Source: an uncultured Bacteroidota bacterium (GTDB lineage Bacteria > Bacteroidota > Bacteroidia > Chitinophagales > Chitinophagaceae). From it: 12,354 nucleotides of DNA. The notes under the pieces are model-generated. The model did no database searches, was not told the DNA's origin, and worked only from the letters and a program-made list of their open reading frames with translations. Shown one piece after another: positions 6,261 to 12,354 of the stretch. Numbering within the stretch: position 1 is the stretch's first letter; each line of letters begins with the position of its first letter. Position numbers and translations under genes: made by a program. The stretch lies in NCBI GenBank assembly GCA_903912435.1, contig CAIWHI010000916.1, forward strand, positions 1 through 12,354, given 5' to 3'.

Positions 6261-7859
6261 TTGCGTAAAAATACAGTAACAACTTTATGGATATTGGGAA
6301 TATTGATGTGTCTTGCACAAATATGGCTTCCCGGCTATTACTTAACAGGTGACGGTCCTTGCCATTTGTATAATGCGCAAATAGTGCATGATATTTGGAA
6401 CGGCCAGAATATCCGTTTTTATAAAAGCTATTTTGATATCCTTTACCAGCCTGACCCTAACTGGTATGCTACAGCCATTTTCGCTCTATTGCTATTTATA
6501 GTAAAGGGTGTATTTGTTGAGAAAATTGTATTGACCATCTACATGGCTATGTATTTGGCAGGGTTTCAAAGACTACTGAAAAAGATTAATCCTAATGTGG
6601 GCTTGTGGCCCCTGGTTATTTTCTTTTTTCTATTTCCACATACTTTGGCTAAGGGGTTTTACAATTTTTCGTTTAGTATAGCTTTTTATTTTTGGATGGT
6701 ATGGGCGTGGATTGGGTTTTTAGAAAAGAATACCATTTGGAAGGCAGTACGTTTTTTTCTGTTTACCATATTGGTTTATTTCAGCCATTTAATGTCCTTT
6801 GAATTTGGTGTTTTTACATGTTTTAGTATCCTGGTTTCATGGGCATATTGCATAAAAGCAAATAATACAAGTGTGCAACCAATATTTTACTTTTTGAAAC
6901 AATTTGGCTTCCTCGCCTTATTATTGTTGCCTTTTTTACTACTAATGGTTTCTTTTTCTGATAAGCAGGGAGGTATGCAATTGCAATTGCAGCACCATTT
7001 TTATCGGATGGAGGAATTGCTTAGATTTAAATATGCAGTAAGTTCAAGTAGTCTTGAAGTGCCTTTTGCTATTTCAGCATCAGTGATCATAGTGATAATG
7101 CTGGGTATTAGTATATGTAAATTTTGCAATAATTGGAAGCCTGGTCCCTTCTATGGTTTAATAATCTGTTTTTTGGGTTTATTGTTCGTCTATATATTTT
7201 TCCCGGAATCGTTTTTAGGTAGGTTGATTTTAATAACTATGCGGGTGCAACCTTATTTGTTTGTAATAATGGCAAGCATTGTTGCTATGATAACTAAACC
7301 GGGGAAATTATTAAATATTGCAGCCATAATTATTTTCATGTGCTTTATAGGTATGGGAATTTCCAGAATAAATGTAGGGCTAAGGTCATCGCGAGCAATA
7401 GATGATATATTATCTGCTAGAAGCTATATAAAGCCCAACTCGGTTGTACTTCCGCTTAATTTTTCATTAAACGGGAAGGATGCTGATGGTAAGATTATTG
7501 GTGATAATAACTGGTTGTTTTGCCATGTAACAGACTATTTAGGTTTGGAAAAACCATTAATTATTCTGGATAATTACGAGGCTAATATGGGCTATTTCCC
7601 TGTAAGATGGAAGGAGGATAAGAACCCATATTGGCACCTTGCTACTTTTGATGGTATTGAGGCAGTACCCCCATCGGCAGATATCGCGGCTTATAAGAAT
7701 AAGTCTGGAGTAGATATTGATTATATAATATTTTGGTGTTGGGAATCTAAATGGTTGGAAGACCCTCATTTTAATACATTATACCACCAGTTAAACAAAA
7801 ACTATCATTTGGTGTTTTCTTCCAGTACGAACAGGACGATGCTTTACCAGCGTAATTGA
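6261..7859 (+). CDS. Polytopic membrane protein, GT-C glycosyltransferase-like
   Basis: The frame is open from TTG 6228 (543 aa). I prefer TTG 6261 (532 aa) because 6228 falls inside a promoter-like motif; ATG 6306 would cut into the first membrane segment. About 10-11 hydrophobic segments fill residues 15-385 (numbered from 6228), followed by a soluble domain of about 155 residues. The first external loop carries GDGPCHLYNA (41-50). An acidic residue in this loop (here D42) is where GT-C enzymes such as the PMT/ArnT type keep their catalytic Asp, and the D-x-P-x-H form is common in Bacteroidota members. This fits transfer of a sugar from a polyprenyl-phosphate donor, but donor and acceptor are unknown and no glycan locus surrounds it. 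The stop lies 3 bases from the convergent M23 gene. Confidence 0.6.
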   Translation: MRKNTVTTLWILGILMCLAQIWLPGYYLTGDGPCHLYNAQIVHDIWNGQNIRFYKSYFDILYQPDPNWYATAIFALLLFIVKGVFVEKIVLTIYMAMYLAGFQRLLKKINPNVGLWPLVIFFFLFPHTLAKGFYNFSFSIAFYFWMVWAWIGFLEKNTIWKAVRFFLFTILVYFSHLMSFEFGVFTCFSILVSWAYCIKANNTSVQPIFYFLKQFGFLALLLLPFLLLMVSFSDKQGGMQLQLQHHFYRMEELLRFKYAVSSSSLEVPFAISASVIIVIMLGISICKFCNNWKPGPFYGLIICFLGLLFVYIFFPESFLGRLILITMRVQPYLFVIMASIVAMITKPGKLLNIAAIIIFMCFIGMGISRINVGLRSSRAIDDILSARSYIKPNSVVLPLNFSLNGKDADGKIIGDNNWLFCHVTDYLGLEKPLIILDNYEANMGYFPVRWKEDKNPYWHLATFDGIEAVPPSADIAAYKNKSGVDIDYIIFWCWESKWLEDPHFNTLYHQLNKNYHLVFSSSTNRTMLYQRN

Positions 7860-7862
7860 TTT

Positions 7863-8777
7863 TTATTTAGCCTTTATTTCATCAAACAAACTATAGAATT
7901 TACCATTGAATTCTATTTGCAAAGGGTTTTCTTTGTACCAGGGAATGTTTTTATGGGTATTTACCTGAGCCTGAATATGCAGGTGTGGTTCCAGGCTAAA
8001 ACCGGAATTGCCGGCTAGTCCTAATGGCTGGCCTGTAAATACTGTTTGCCCCTCGTGTACAAATACAGAACCAAATTTAAGATGCGCCATAAAAACATAG
8101 AAATCACCACCATTTATTAATACCTGATTGGTGTTGGTGGGGCCACGTTTATGATTTGGTGGGATATTGTCGGGGTTATTATTTTGGGTTTTGGCAATTA
8201 TACCATCACATGGGCTATAGAGGGTATCATTGAATATTTCGTAATCGGTGAGTTTTTTTGAAAATATACTATTGGCCCTATTGCCATATTTGTTCAATTT
8301 CACAATATCCATAGCTAAGATTGTACCTCTTATATTATAATGAAACAGGTTTGTGGGTAAGCCCTTGCCGCCCTGAAAAACAAAGTAATTACCATGCCTG
8401 AAGGGTAATGCGAGATTGATTTTTGAATAGGGTTTTCTTAATGTTCCTGTGAAATATAATATAGTCAATGAGATGAAAAGTAGGGTAACGGTATGCATGA
8501 CGCCAGTTGTAATAAATGATCTTTTTCCTTGTTCATCATTAGATTTATAAACCAGTTGGTAAACTAGTTTAATTGCAAACGTAAGTATGAATATATATTT
8601 AAGGTAAACTGACAAAAACACCCATGTGCCAAATAAATAGATGAAAATTGCCATGGCAATAGCCAATAAATAGGAGGGATAGCTATAGGTTATTTTACCA
8701 TTAGCATATTTGCGTAGTACCCAAATGCATAATCCTGCAAATAATAGAGTGATTATAAGTAGGGTATAAACGATCAT
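7863..8777 (-). CDS. Membrane-anchored M23 (LytM-type) metallopeptidase
   Basis: This 304-aa protein has three or four N-terminal hydrophobic segments (about 1-21, 37-58, 60-75, 92-110), then a C-terminal M23 domain (about 125-295). Candidate zinc ligands are H146 and D157 (FHY...AMDIV) and H267. H232 (MAHL) and H265 (PHLHIQ, 264-269) are the candidate catalytic histidines. SPCDGII (188-194) and GQPLGLAGNSG (249-259) are typical surrounding motifs. The first ligand pair has a longer H-to-D spacing than the common HxxxD. That form occurs in M23 relatives with an H...A-x-D pattern, so the site is probably intact. Expected activity is cleavage of peptide crossbridges in peptidoglycan or another periplasmic substrate. 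The start is 18 bases after the upstream lipoprotein stop, suggesting one operon. Confidence 0.82.
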   Translation of the reverse strand: MIVYTLLIITLLFAGLCIWVLRKYANGKITYSYPSYLLAIAMAIFIYLFGTWVFLSVYLKYIFILTFAIKLVYQLVYKSNDEQGKRSFITTGVMHTVTLLFISLTILYFTGTLRKPYSKINLALPFRHGNYFVFQGGKGLPTNLFHYNIRGTILAMDIVKLNKYGNRANSIFSKKLTDYEIFNDTLYSPCDGIIAKTQNNNPDNIPPNHKRGPTNTNQVLINGGDFYVFMAHLKFGSVFVHEGQTVFTGQPLGLAGNSGFSLEPHLHIQAQVNTHKNIPWYKENPLQIEFNGKFYSLFDEIKAK

Positions 8778-8795
8778 AATCCGGGGTGTGAATTA

Positions 8796-9293
8796 TTATG
8801 GCCTTGCAACGTCAAATACACCGTTAGTAACAGAAAATGTATCTGCAACAAAATTAAAAGTTCCTGTGATGGAATAGGCAGTATCATTGCCTGAGGTTAT
8901 CTTATTTACCTTCATGGCTATTTGGCCGAAAGTAGCGATGTGACGTATAGAACCGGTATAATACGTAATTGAATTATAGGGCGAATTAATAATATAGGTA
9001 TGGGTACCTGTAAAATTGGTGATATAAAATATCATACTGGAAGAGGTACTTTTATCAGTAGCTATTATCTCCAGATTGACTTTGGATGAGTCGTTGCCTG
9101 ATGATGTTATATTATAACCGAAAACCGAGTCGGTTTGCCATTTTACCTGGTTAATATCTGCACTAATTGAAACTGTAGAGTCGAGGTGGTTATTTTGTTG
9201 AACACTTTTGCCATTTGCCGGACCTGCTGCTTTAGTGCATTCAGATAACACAAATATTAAAAGTAATGCAGAGACTATCCCGAGCTTTTTCAT
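8796..9293 (-). CDS. Small lipoprotein-like secreted protein upstream of the M23 peptidase
   Basis: A 165-aa protein of unknown function. The signal peptide runs MKKLGIVSALLLIFVLSEC with C19 followed by TK, as in the other lipoproteins here. The residue before Cys is Glu, which is unusual for a lipobox, so lipidation is less certain. A low-complexity linker precedes a beta-rich domain with FTGTHTY, YYTGS, GQIAMKVNKI and a closing GTFNF...VTNGVFDV. That ending is very like the lipoprotein at 9415 (GYFNF...VTNGAFIV), so the two are paralogues. The architecture resembles the small Bacteroidota lipoproteins gathered under families such as DUF6252, but this is a memory-based comparison. It is probably cotranscribed with the M23 gene 18 bases downstream. 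Confidence 0.75.
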   Translation of the reverse strand: MKKLGIVSALLLIFVLSECTKAAGPANGKSVQQNNHLDSTVSISADINQVKWQTDSVFGYNITSSGNDSSKVNLEIIATDKSTSSSMIFYITNFTGTHTYIINSPYNSITYYTGSIRHIATFGQIAMKVNKITSGNDTAYSITGTFNFVADTFSVTNGVFDVARP

Positions 9294-9414
9294 AAGTTAA
9301 TAATAACGCTTAATGAGGAGAATTGCATTTTTAATAGTTTCATCTATGTGATGTATATCAAAAAAAAATCTACAATTACAAACGTTATTTCCTATGTTTT
9401 GGTATGCGAAAAAT

Positions 9415-9885
9415 TTATGGCTTTAAAACAATAAATGCACCATTTGTAACATCTAGTGTACTATTACTATTAATGAAGTTGAAATATCCTACAAGCCTGT
9501 CGCTATAAACATGGGTAATAGAAACAATACCACCCAATGCGGTGTAGTAAATGCCATTGTGGTAATAGTAGGCATTTGCCTCTCCCAAAACAATACCAAA
9601 GGTTCCTGTAACTCCCTTATACTTGGTAATAGTTAATTGTATTCTATCAACTGGGAATGCAACATCAGATGAAATTCCGGTAATAACAAGTGTGGTGGTA
9701 GAATCATGCACTTGCGTATCAAGCGTAGAAATCCATGAAGTACTACCTATGAAATTATAATTACCACCAATAGTGGCCGACATAGATGGATTAACAGAAG
9801 TGATATAAGGTGTGTTTTTAATACAGCTACTGAAAATAAGGCAACATACCAGCACTAAACTTACTATCGAAAGGCTTTTCTTCAT
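9415..9885 (-). CDS. Small secreted lipoprotein
   Basis: A 156-aa protein of unknown function. Its signal peptide ends at a good lipobox, FSS-C21, then IKNTPYI. The mature part is beta-rich: SWIS, LVITGISS, IQLTITKY, GTFGI, YYTALGGIVSITHV and a final GYFNF...DVTNGAFIVLKP. It shares its C-terminal pattern with the protein at 8796. The 121-base gap to that gene, with a 9-base A run and no good hairpin, makes cotranscription uncertain. A TATCTTTG motif (minus strand, 9894-9887) ends one base before the ATG. If that is a real -7 element, the mRNA would be nearly leaderless; no -33 element is visible at the right distance, so it may be chance. Confidence 0.75.
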   Translation of the reverse strand: MKKSLSIVSLVLVCCLIFSSCIKNTPYITSVNPSMSATIGGNYNFIGSTSWISTLDTQVHDSTTTLVITGISSDVAFPVDRIQLTITKYKGVTGTFGIVLGEANAYYYHNGIYYTALGGIVSITHVYSDRLVGYFNFINSNSTLDVTNGAFIVLKP

Positions 9886-10143
9886 ACAAAGATATTTGCG
9901 CTAAGATAAGGGTAAATTATTAATAATTCAAACAGGGGTTTGGTAGGGTGTAAATATTCCCAGTATCTATTCGTTTGAATAAATCACCCAAAGAATGCAA
10001 TAGTATGACTAAAAAGGGTGGTTTTTGGAAACTAAAGTTTGTAGAAGTTTAGAAATACTACATCTAAACCTCCAATAGCTACAGTTTTTTAATAATTTGC
10101 AATATTAAGGTTCTTTTTTTATGGTTGTTTGTAGATAAAATGT

Positions 10144-10164
10144 TATGTGAATAGTATGTGAATA
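10144..10164 (+). repeat. Two 10-base direct repeats at 11-base period upstream of the PAP2 promoter
   Basis: TATGTGAATA occurs at 10144-10153 and again, after one base, at 10155-10164. One repeat per helical turn, about 11 bases above the candidate -33 element, is the geometry of a tandem-bound activator such as an OmpR-type response regulator. No such regulator is in the window. Confidence 0.45.
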
Positions 10165-10175
10165 TTGAAGTTTGA

Positions 10176-10207
10176 TTGAGTAATAATCCATTGGTTTATT
10201 AATTTTG
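10176..10207 (+). promoter_or_regulatory. Candidate Bacteroidota promoter of the PAP2 gene
   Basis: TTG at 10176-10178 (-33), 21 bases of spacer, then TAATTTTG at 10200-10207, an exact match to TAnnTTTG. Transcription would start a few bases after 10207. This makes the in-frame TTG at 10205 part of the promoter and not the start codon. Confidence 0.55.
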
Positions 10208-10225
10208 AGTCAAGACTCTGATCAT

Positions 10226-10858
10226 ATGGTAGTTATGCGTTTTGTATTAAAGTTGACTTATATCATAAGCATATTTGTGTTTTTATGTGCGACAAAAGTT
10301 TCGGCACAGATTTCTGATATCCGGATTTTGAGGGATATAAATCTACATAGGAACCAATCGCTGGATGGGGTAATGAAGGGATTGACTAATTCAGTTTATC
10401 CCATGTCGGGCATAGTGCCCATATATGAGCTGGTAGCGGGTTATAGAAAACATGACAGGACCATAGTGAGGGATGCATGGTGGGCTATAGAAGGGCTGGG
10501 TGTTAATACAATTCTTACGTTTGGAATGAAGTATGCTGTTAACCGGTCAAGGCCCTATAAAACCTATCCTGATATTCAGAATTATCAAAACGACACAGAC
10601 CCATCATTCCCTTCCGGGCACACCTCATTTGCATTTTGCACTGCCACCAGTATCAGTCGTTATTATCCCAAATGGTATGTGGTGGTGCCAGCATATACAT
10701 GGGCCGCAGTAGTAGGGTATTCGCGTATGGACCTTGGGATGCATTACCCCTCAGATGTTCTGGTAGGGGCTTTAGTAGGTACAGGTTCGGCCTGGTTGGC
10801 GGTATTGGGTAACCGGTATTTGCAAAACAGGAAGTTTAACAGGGATTTTATAAGGTAA
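10226..10858 (+). CDS. PAP2-family phosphatase with signal peptide
   Basis: About 210 aa. All three phosphatidate phosphatase motifs are intact. Numbering from an upstream TTG at 10205, they are K109x6R116P, P136SGH139 and S173Rx5H180xxxD184; H139 and H180 are catalytic. These enzymes remove phosphate from lipid phosphates such as phosphatidate, PGP or undecaprenyl pyrophosphate. Here a signal-like segment ending VSA-Q, then a mostly soluble domain with only moderate hydrophobic stretches, suggests an active site in the periplasm. Starts ATG 10226 or 10235 fit the signal peptide best and lie downstream of the promoter; 10226 is chosen. The substrate cannot be assigned, and no lipid A or undecaprenol gene is adjacent. 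Confidence 0.85.
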   Translation: MVVMRFVLKLTYIISIFVFLCATKVSAQISDIRILRDINLHRNQSLDGVMKGLTNSVYPMSGIVPIYELVAGYRKHDRTIVRDAWWAIEGLGVNTILTFGMKYAVNRSRPYKTYPDIQNYQNDTDPSFPSGHTSFAFCTATSISRYYPKWYVVVPAYTWAAVVGYSRMDLGMHYPSDVLVGALVGTGSAWLAVLGNRYLQNRKFNRDFIR

Positions 10859-10862
10859 TAAA

Positions 10863-10897
10863 TAAAAAGGGGAAGAAATCACATCTTCCCCTTTTTA
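10863..10897. terminator. Bidirectional intrinsic terminator
   Basis: A perfect 14-bp stem (TAAAAAGGGGAAGA at 10863-10876, TCTTCCCCTTTTTA at 10884-10897) with a 7-nt loop. The GC core is flanked by A/T runs that give a U tract in either direction. It sits between the convergent PAP2 and T9SS-protein genes and abuts the TAG stop of the latter. Confidence 0.9.
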
Positions 10898-11791
10898 CTA
10901 TTCAATTATCAGTTTTTCTGAGTGCGTATTTTCGCCATCATCAATCCTTATCAGATACAATCCTTTAGGATAACCTGAGGTATTAAGTGGGATATTATTG
11001 TCTCCATTGCTTATTGAGATCTTTTTATCAAAATAGGTCCTTCCATTTACATCAGCAATTTGTACAGTTATAGTATTGGTAATGGAACTATTGTAGAACA
11101 ATGTTGTAGTGGTTGACGTAGGGTTTGGATAAAGTTTTGCTGAGGCCAAAGCATTGTGTATTGGGTTAATACCTGTTGATACCGACCCATAGAAACCAAG
11201 ACTATCTATGTATAGGTAACTATTCGCCACAGGGGTGGTGCCACTAGATGATAGGACTATGATAGCAGTATCGGGGTATTTATTTAATTGGTAGGTAAGT
11301 GGTATTGAGAAAGGAGCCCAGTTCATTACCATACCTGGTAAAAGGTAGTTGGTATAGCTAACGGTATCCCTCTTATTAGTTGCCATATTCCATCTTGATA
11401 ATAATACTGCTATTCTACCTTGATCGGCTCCATAAGCCATATATTGCCAATTACCAGTTAAGCTTTGCGGCCTTGAGGTAAATGCAAAGCCAGATTTAGG
11501 TTGGAAAGAGGTGGTATTAATCAATCCATTCACGGCTACACCAGGTACAACACCTATAATTGACACAGTTTTGGAAACTAATTTAATATAACTGGCACCC
11601 GGGGCTCCGGGTGTACCTTTTGTGCAGGTATAGACTGCTGCTGCTGTGGTTAATGGATTAATATTATCCCACCCCGTAGGCATGTCATAACTACCTGAAC
11701 TAGTCCAGGTTTCAAAACCGGCATTAGGGATTTGGGCAAAAGCACCGCAGCTAAAAAGGGTTGCCGTAAGAAGAGTAAAAAGTTTTTTCAT
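10898..11791 (-). CDS. Secreted protein with T9SS C-terminal sorting domain
   Basis: A 297-aa protein. The signal peptide MKKLFTLLTATLFSCGAFAQ is cleaved around residue 20, and IPNAGFETW (21-29) opens a jelly-roll-like domain of the kind seen in Bacteroidota carbohydrate-binding or PCMD-type exported proteins. The C-terminal part (about 216-297) is a type A Por secretion tail: KLYPNPTS (219-226), VQIADVNGR (243-251), IPLNTSGYPKGLYLIRI (267-283) and a terminal EKLIIE. It should cross the outer membrane by type IX secretion and be surface-anchored or released. No catalytic residues are recognised, so the role may be binding. The start is ATG 11791. Confidence 0.85.
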   Translation of the reverse strand: MKKLFTLLTATLFSCGAFAQIPNAGFETWTSSGSYDMPTGWDNINPLTTAAAVYTCTKGTPGAPGASYIKLVSKTVSIIGVVPGVAVNGLINTTSFQPKSGFAFTSRPQSLTGNWQYMAYGADQGRIAVLLSRWNMATNKRDTVSYTNYLLPGMVMNWAPFSIPLTYQLNKYPDTAIIVLSSSGTTPVANSYLYIDSLGFYGSVSTGINPIHNALASAKLYPNPTSTTTTLFYNSSITNTITVQIADVNGRTYFDKKISISNGDNNIPLNTSGYPKGLYLIRIDDGENTHSEKLIIE

Positions 11792-11804
11792 TATTGTCAG
11801 TGAT

Positions 11805-11840
11805 TATTTTTGAGTAAAATATTTAGATTGCTCAAAAATA
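11805..11840. promoter_or_regulatory. Inverted repeat with TAnnTTTG in both arms
   Basis: TATTTTTGAG (11805-11814) and CTCAAAAATA (11831-11840) form a perfect 10-bp dyad with a 16-base spacer. The right arm read on the minus strand is TATTTTTG, a -7 match about 42 bases above the T9SS-protein start, but with no -33 partner at the right distance. It could equally be an operator. Confidence 0.4.
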
Positions 11841-11852
11841 GGACATTAGAGC

Positions 11853-11889
11853 AAAAAAAAATCATTACACACCAGAGTTTGCAATGATT
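11853..11889 (-). terminator. Intrinsic terminator of rimO
   Basis: Read on the minus strand, a 10-bp stem with one G-T wobble (arms 11880-11889 and 11860-11869) and a 10-nt loop is followed by a run of nine T residues. It starts 27 bases after the rimO stop. Confidence 0.75.
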
Positions 11890-11916
11890 ATATTCTACAA
11901 GTGAATTTTTTGTTGT

Positions 11917-12354
11917 TTATATTACCTCGCCTTCCAAATCGTAGTCGAAGGCTTTGGTAATGCGCACGTTTACAAATTCGCCTATTGGTAATGGCTTAGA
12001 ATGTGTGATGACCACTTCGTTATCTACTTCTACACTGTCAAACTCAGTCCTGCCCAGATAGCGGCCAGCTTCTTTTTTATCAATAATTACCTTGAATATT
12101 TTGCCTACCTTTTCCTGATTCTTTTCCAATGAAATTTCTTGCTGGGTTTCCATTATTTCCTGGGCTCGGGCTTCTTTTTCATCTGCAGGAACATTATCTA
12201 CAAGTTCGTATGCACTCGTATTTTCTTCATGGCTATAAGTAAAGATACCTACACGGTCTAGCCTGGTTTCTTCCAGGAACTGCTTCAGGTCCTCCACATC
12301 GTCCCTGGTTTCGCCTGGGAAACCAGCTATAAGGGTAGTTCTAATACATATACC
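11917..12354 (-). CDS. rimO: Ribosomal protein S12 methylthiotransferase RimO, C-terminal part
   Basis: The frame runs off the right edge; 145 residues are visible. RimO is a radical-SAM enzyme that adds a methylthio group to an Asp of ribosomal protein S12. The visible part begins in the radical-SAM barrel with IRTTLIAGFPGET, then DRVGIFTYSHEENTSAYEL, the RimO-type sequence that separates it from MiaB. A C-terminal TRAM domain follows (about the last 65 residues, GRYLGRTEFDSVEVDNEV). The N-terminal UPF0004 domain and the CxxxCxxC cluster lie outside the window. The frame is intact to TAA at 11917. Confidence 0.92.
   Translation of the reverse strand, partial: GICIRTTLIAGFPGETRDDVEDLKQFLEETRLDRVGIFTYSHEENTSAYELVDNVPADEKEARAQEIMETQQEISLEKNQEKVGKIFKVIIDKKEAGRYLGRTEFDSVEVDNEVVITHSKPLPIGEFVNVRITKAFDYDLEGEVI

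Larger units (their letters stand above)
9886..10225. other. Divergent intergenic region upstream of the PAP2 gene
   Basis: About 340 AT-rich bases lie between the divergent lipoprotein and phosphatase genes, with no convincing coding frame. A weak 7-bp dyad GTTTAGA/TCTAAAC (10047-10053, 10063-10069) is present. The direct repeats and promoter near the right end are listed separately. Confidence 0.5.

Noticed and set aside
7863..8777. Inactive M23 peptidase because the simple HxxxD motif is missing
   Set aside because: H146 and D157 with a following A-x-D context, plus H232 and HLH at 265-267, fit a known spacing variant, so loss of activity is not supported.
9353..9414. Intrinsic terminator with the 9-base A run after the lipoprotein at 9415
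   Set aside because: The minus strand has a T run here but no convincing stem before it.

Overview
The window looks like chromosomal DNA of an AT-rich member of Bacteroidota, most likely Chitinophagia or a relative. The evidence is a secreted protein with a type IX secretion (Por) sorting tail, a row of small Bacteroidota-type lipoproteins, TAnnTTTG-like promoter elements and an absence of strong Shine-Dalgarno sites. I see no tRNA, rRNA, CRISPR array, insertion sequence or phage gene.

Layout. Positions 1-229 hold no gene but contain hairpins, including a REP-like palindromic array. Positions 230-3805 (minus) form a tight three-gene operon, transcribed in the order: a 604-aa flavin (FMN) TIM-barrel-like protein related to nitronate monooxygenase, a membrane-anchored NorC-like monohaem cytochrome c, and a NorB-like haem-copper oxidase subunit. 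Positions 3806-4123 are a divergent intergenic region with two operator-like dyads. Positions 4124-4973 (plus) encode a hotdog acyl-CoA thioesterase followed by QueD (6-carboxytetrahydropterin synthase). Positions 5123-6000 (minus) hold two tandem lipoprotein paralogues; the upstream one is broken by an in-frame stop codon. Position 6261 (or 6228) to 7859 (plus) is a polytopic GT-C-like membrane protein, convergent with a minus-strand pair of small lipoprotein and membrane-anchored M23 peptidase (7863-9293). Another small lipoprotein follows at 9415-9885. A PAP2 phosphatase (plus, ends 10858) and a T9SS-exported protein (minus, 10898-11791) share a perfect bidirectional terminator. The right edge carries the 3' part of rimO (minus).

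The most unusual element is the NorB/NorC/flavoprotein operon. The NorB-like protein keeps the fold and most haem histidines. By manual alignment with my recollection of Pseudomonas NorB, however, one FeB histidine is Asn, two conserved glutamates are lost, and one low-spin haem b histidine is Met. It may therefore do chemistry other than ordinary NO reduction. Other notable points are a nonsense-killed lipoprotein paralogue of exactly the same length as its intact neighbour, two apparent TTG starts that fall on the end of TAnnTTTG promoter motifs, and several unexplained dyads and direct repeats.
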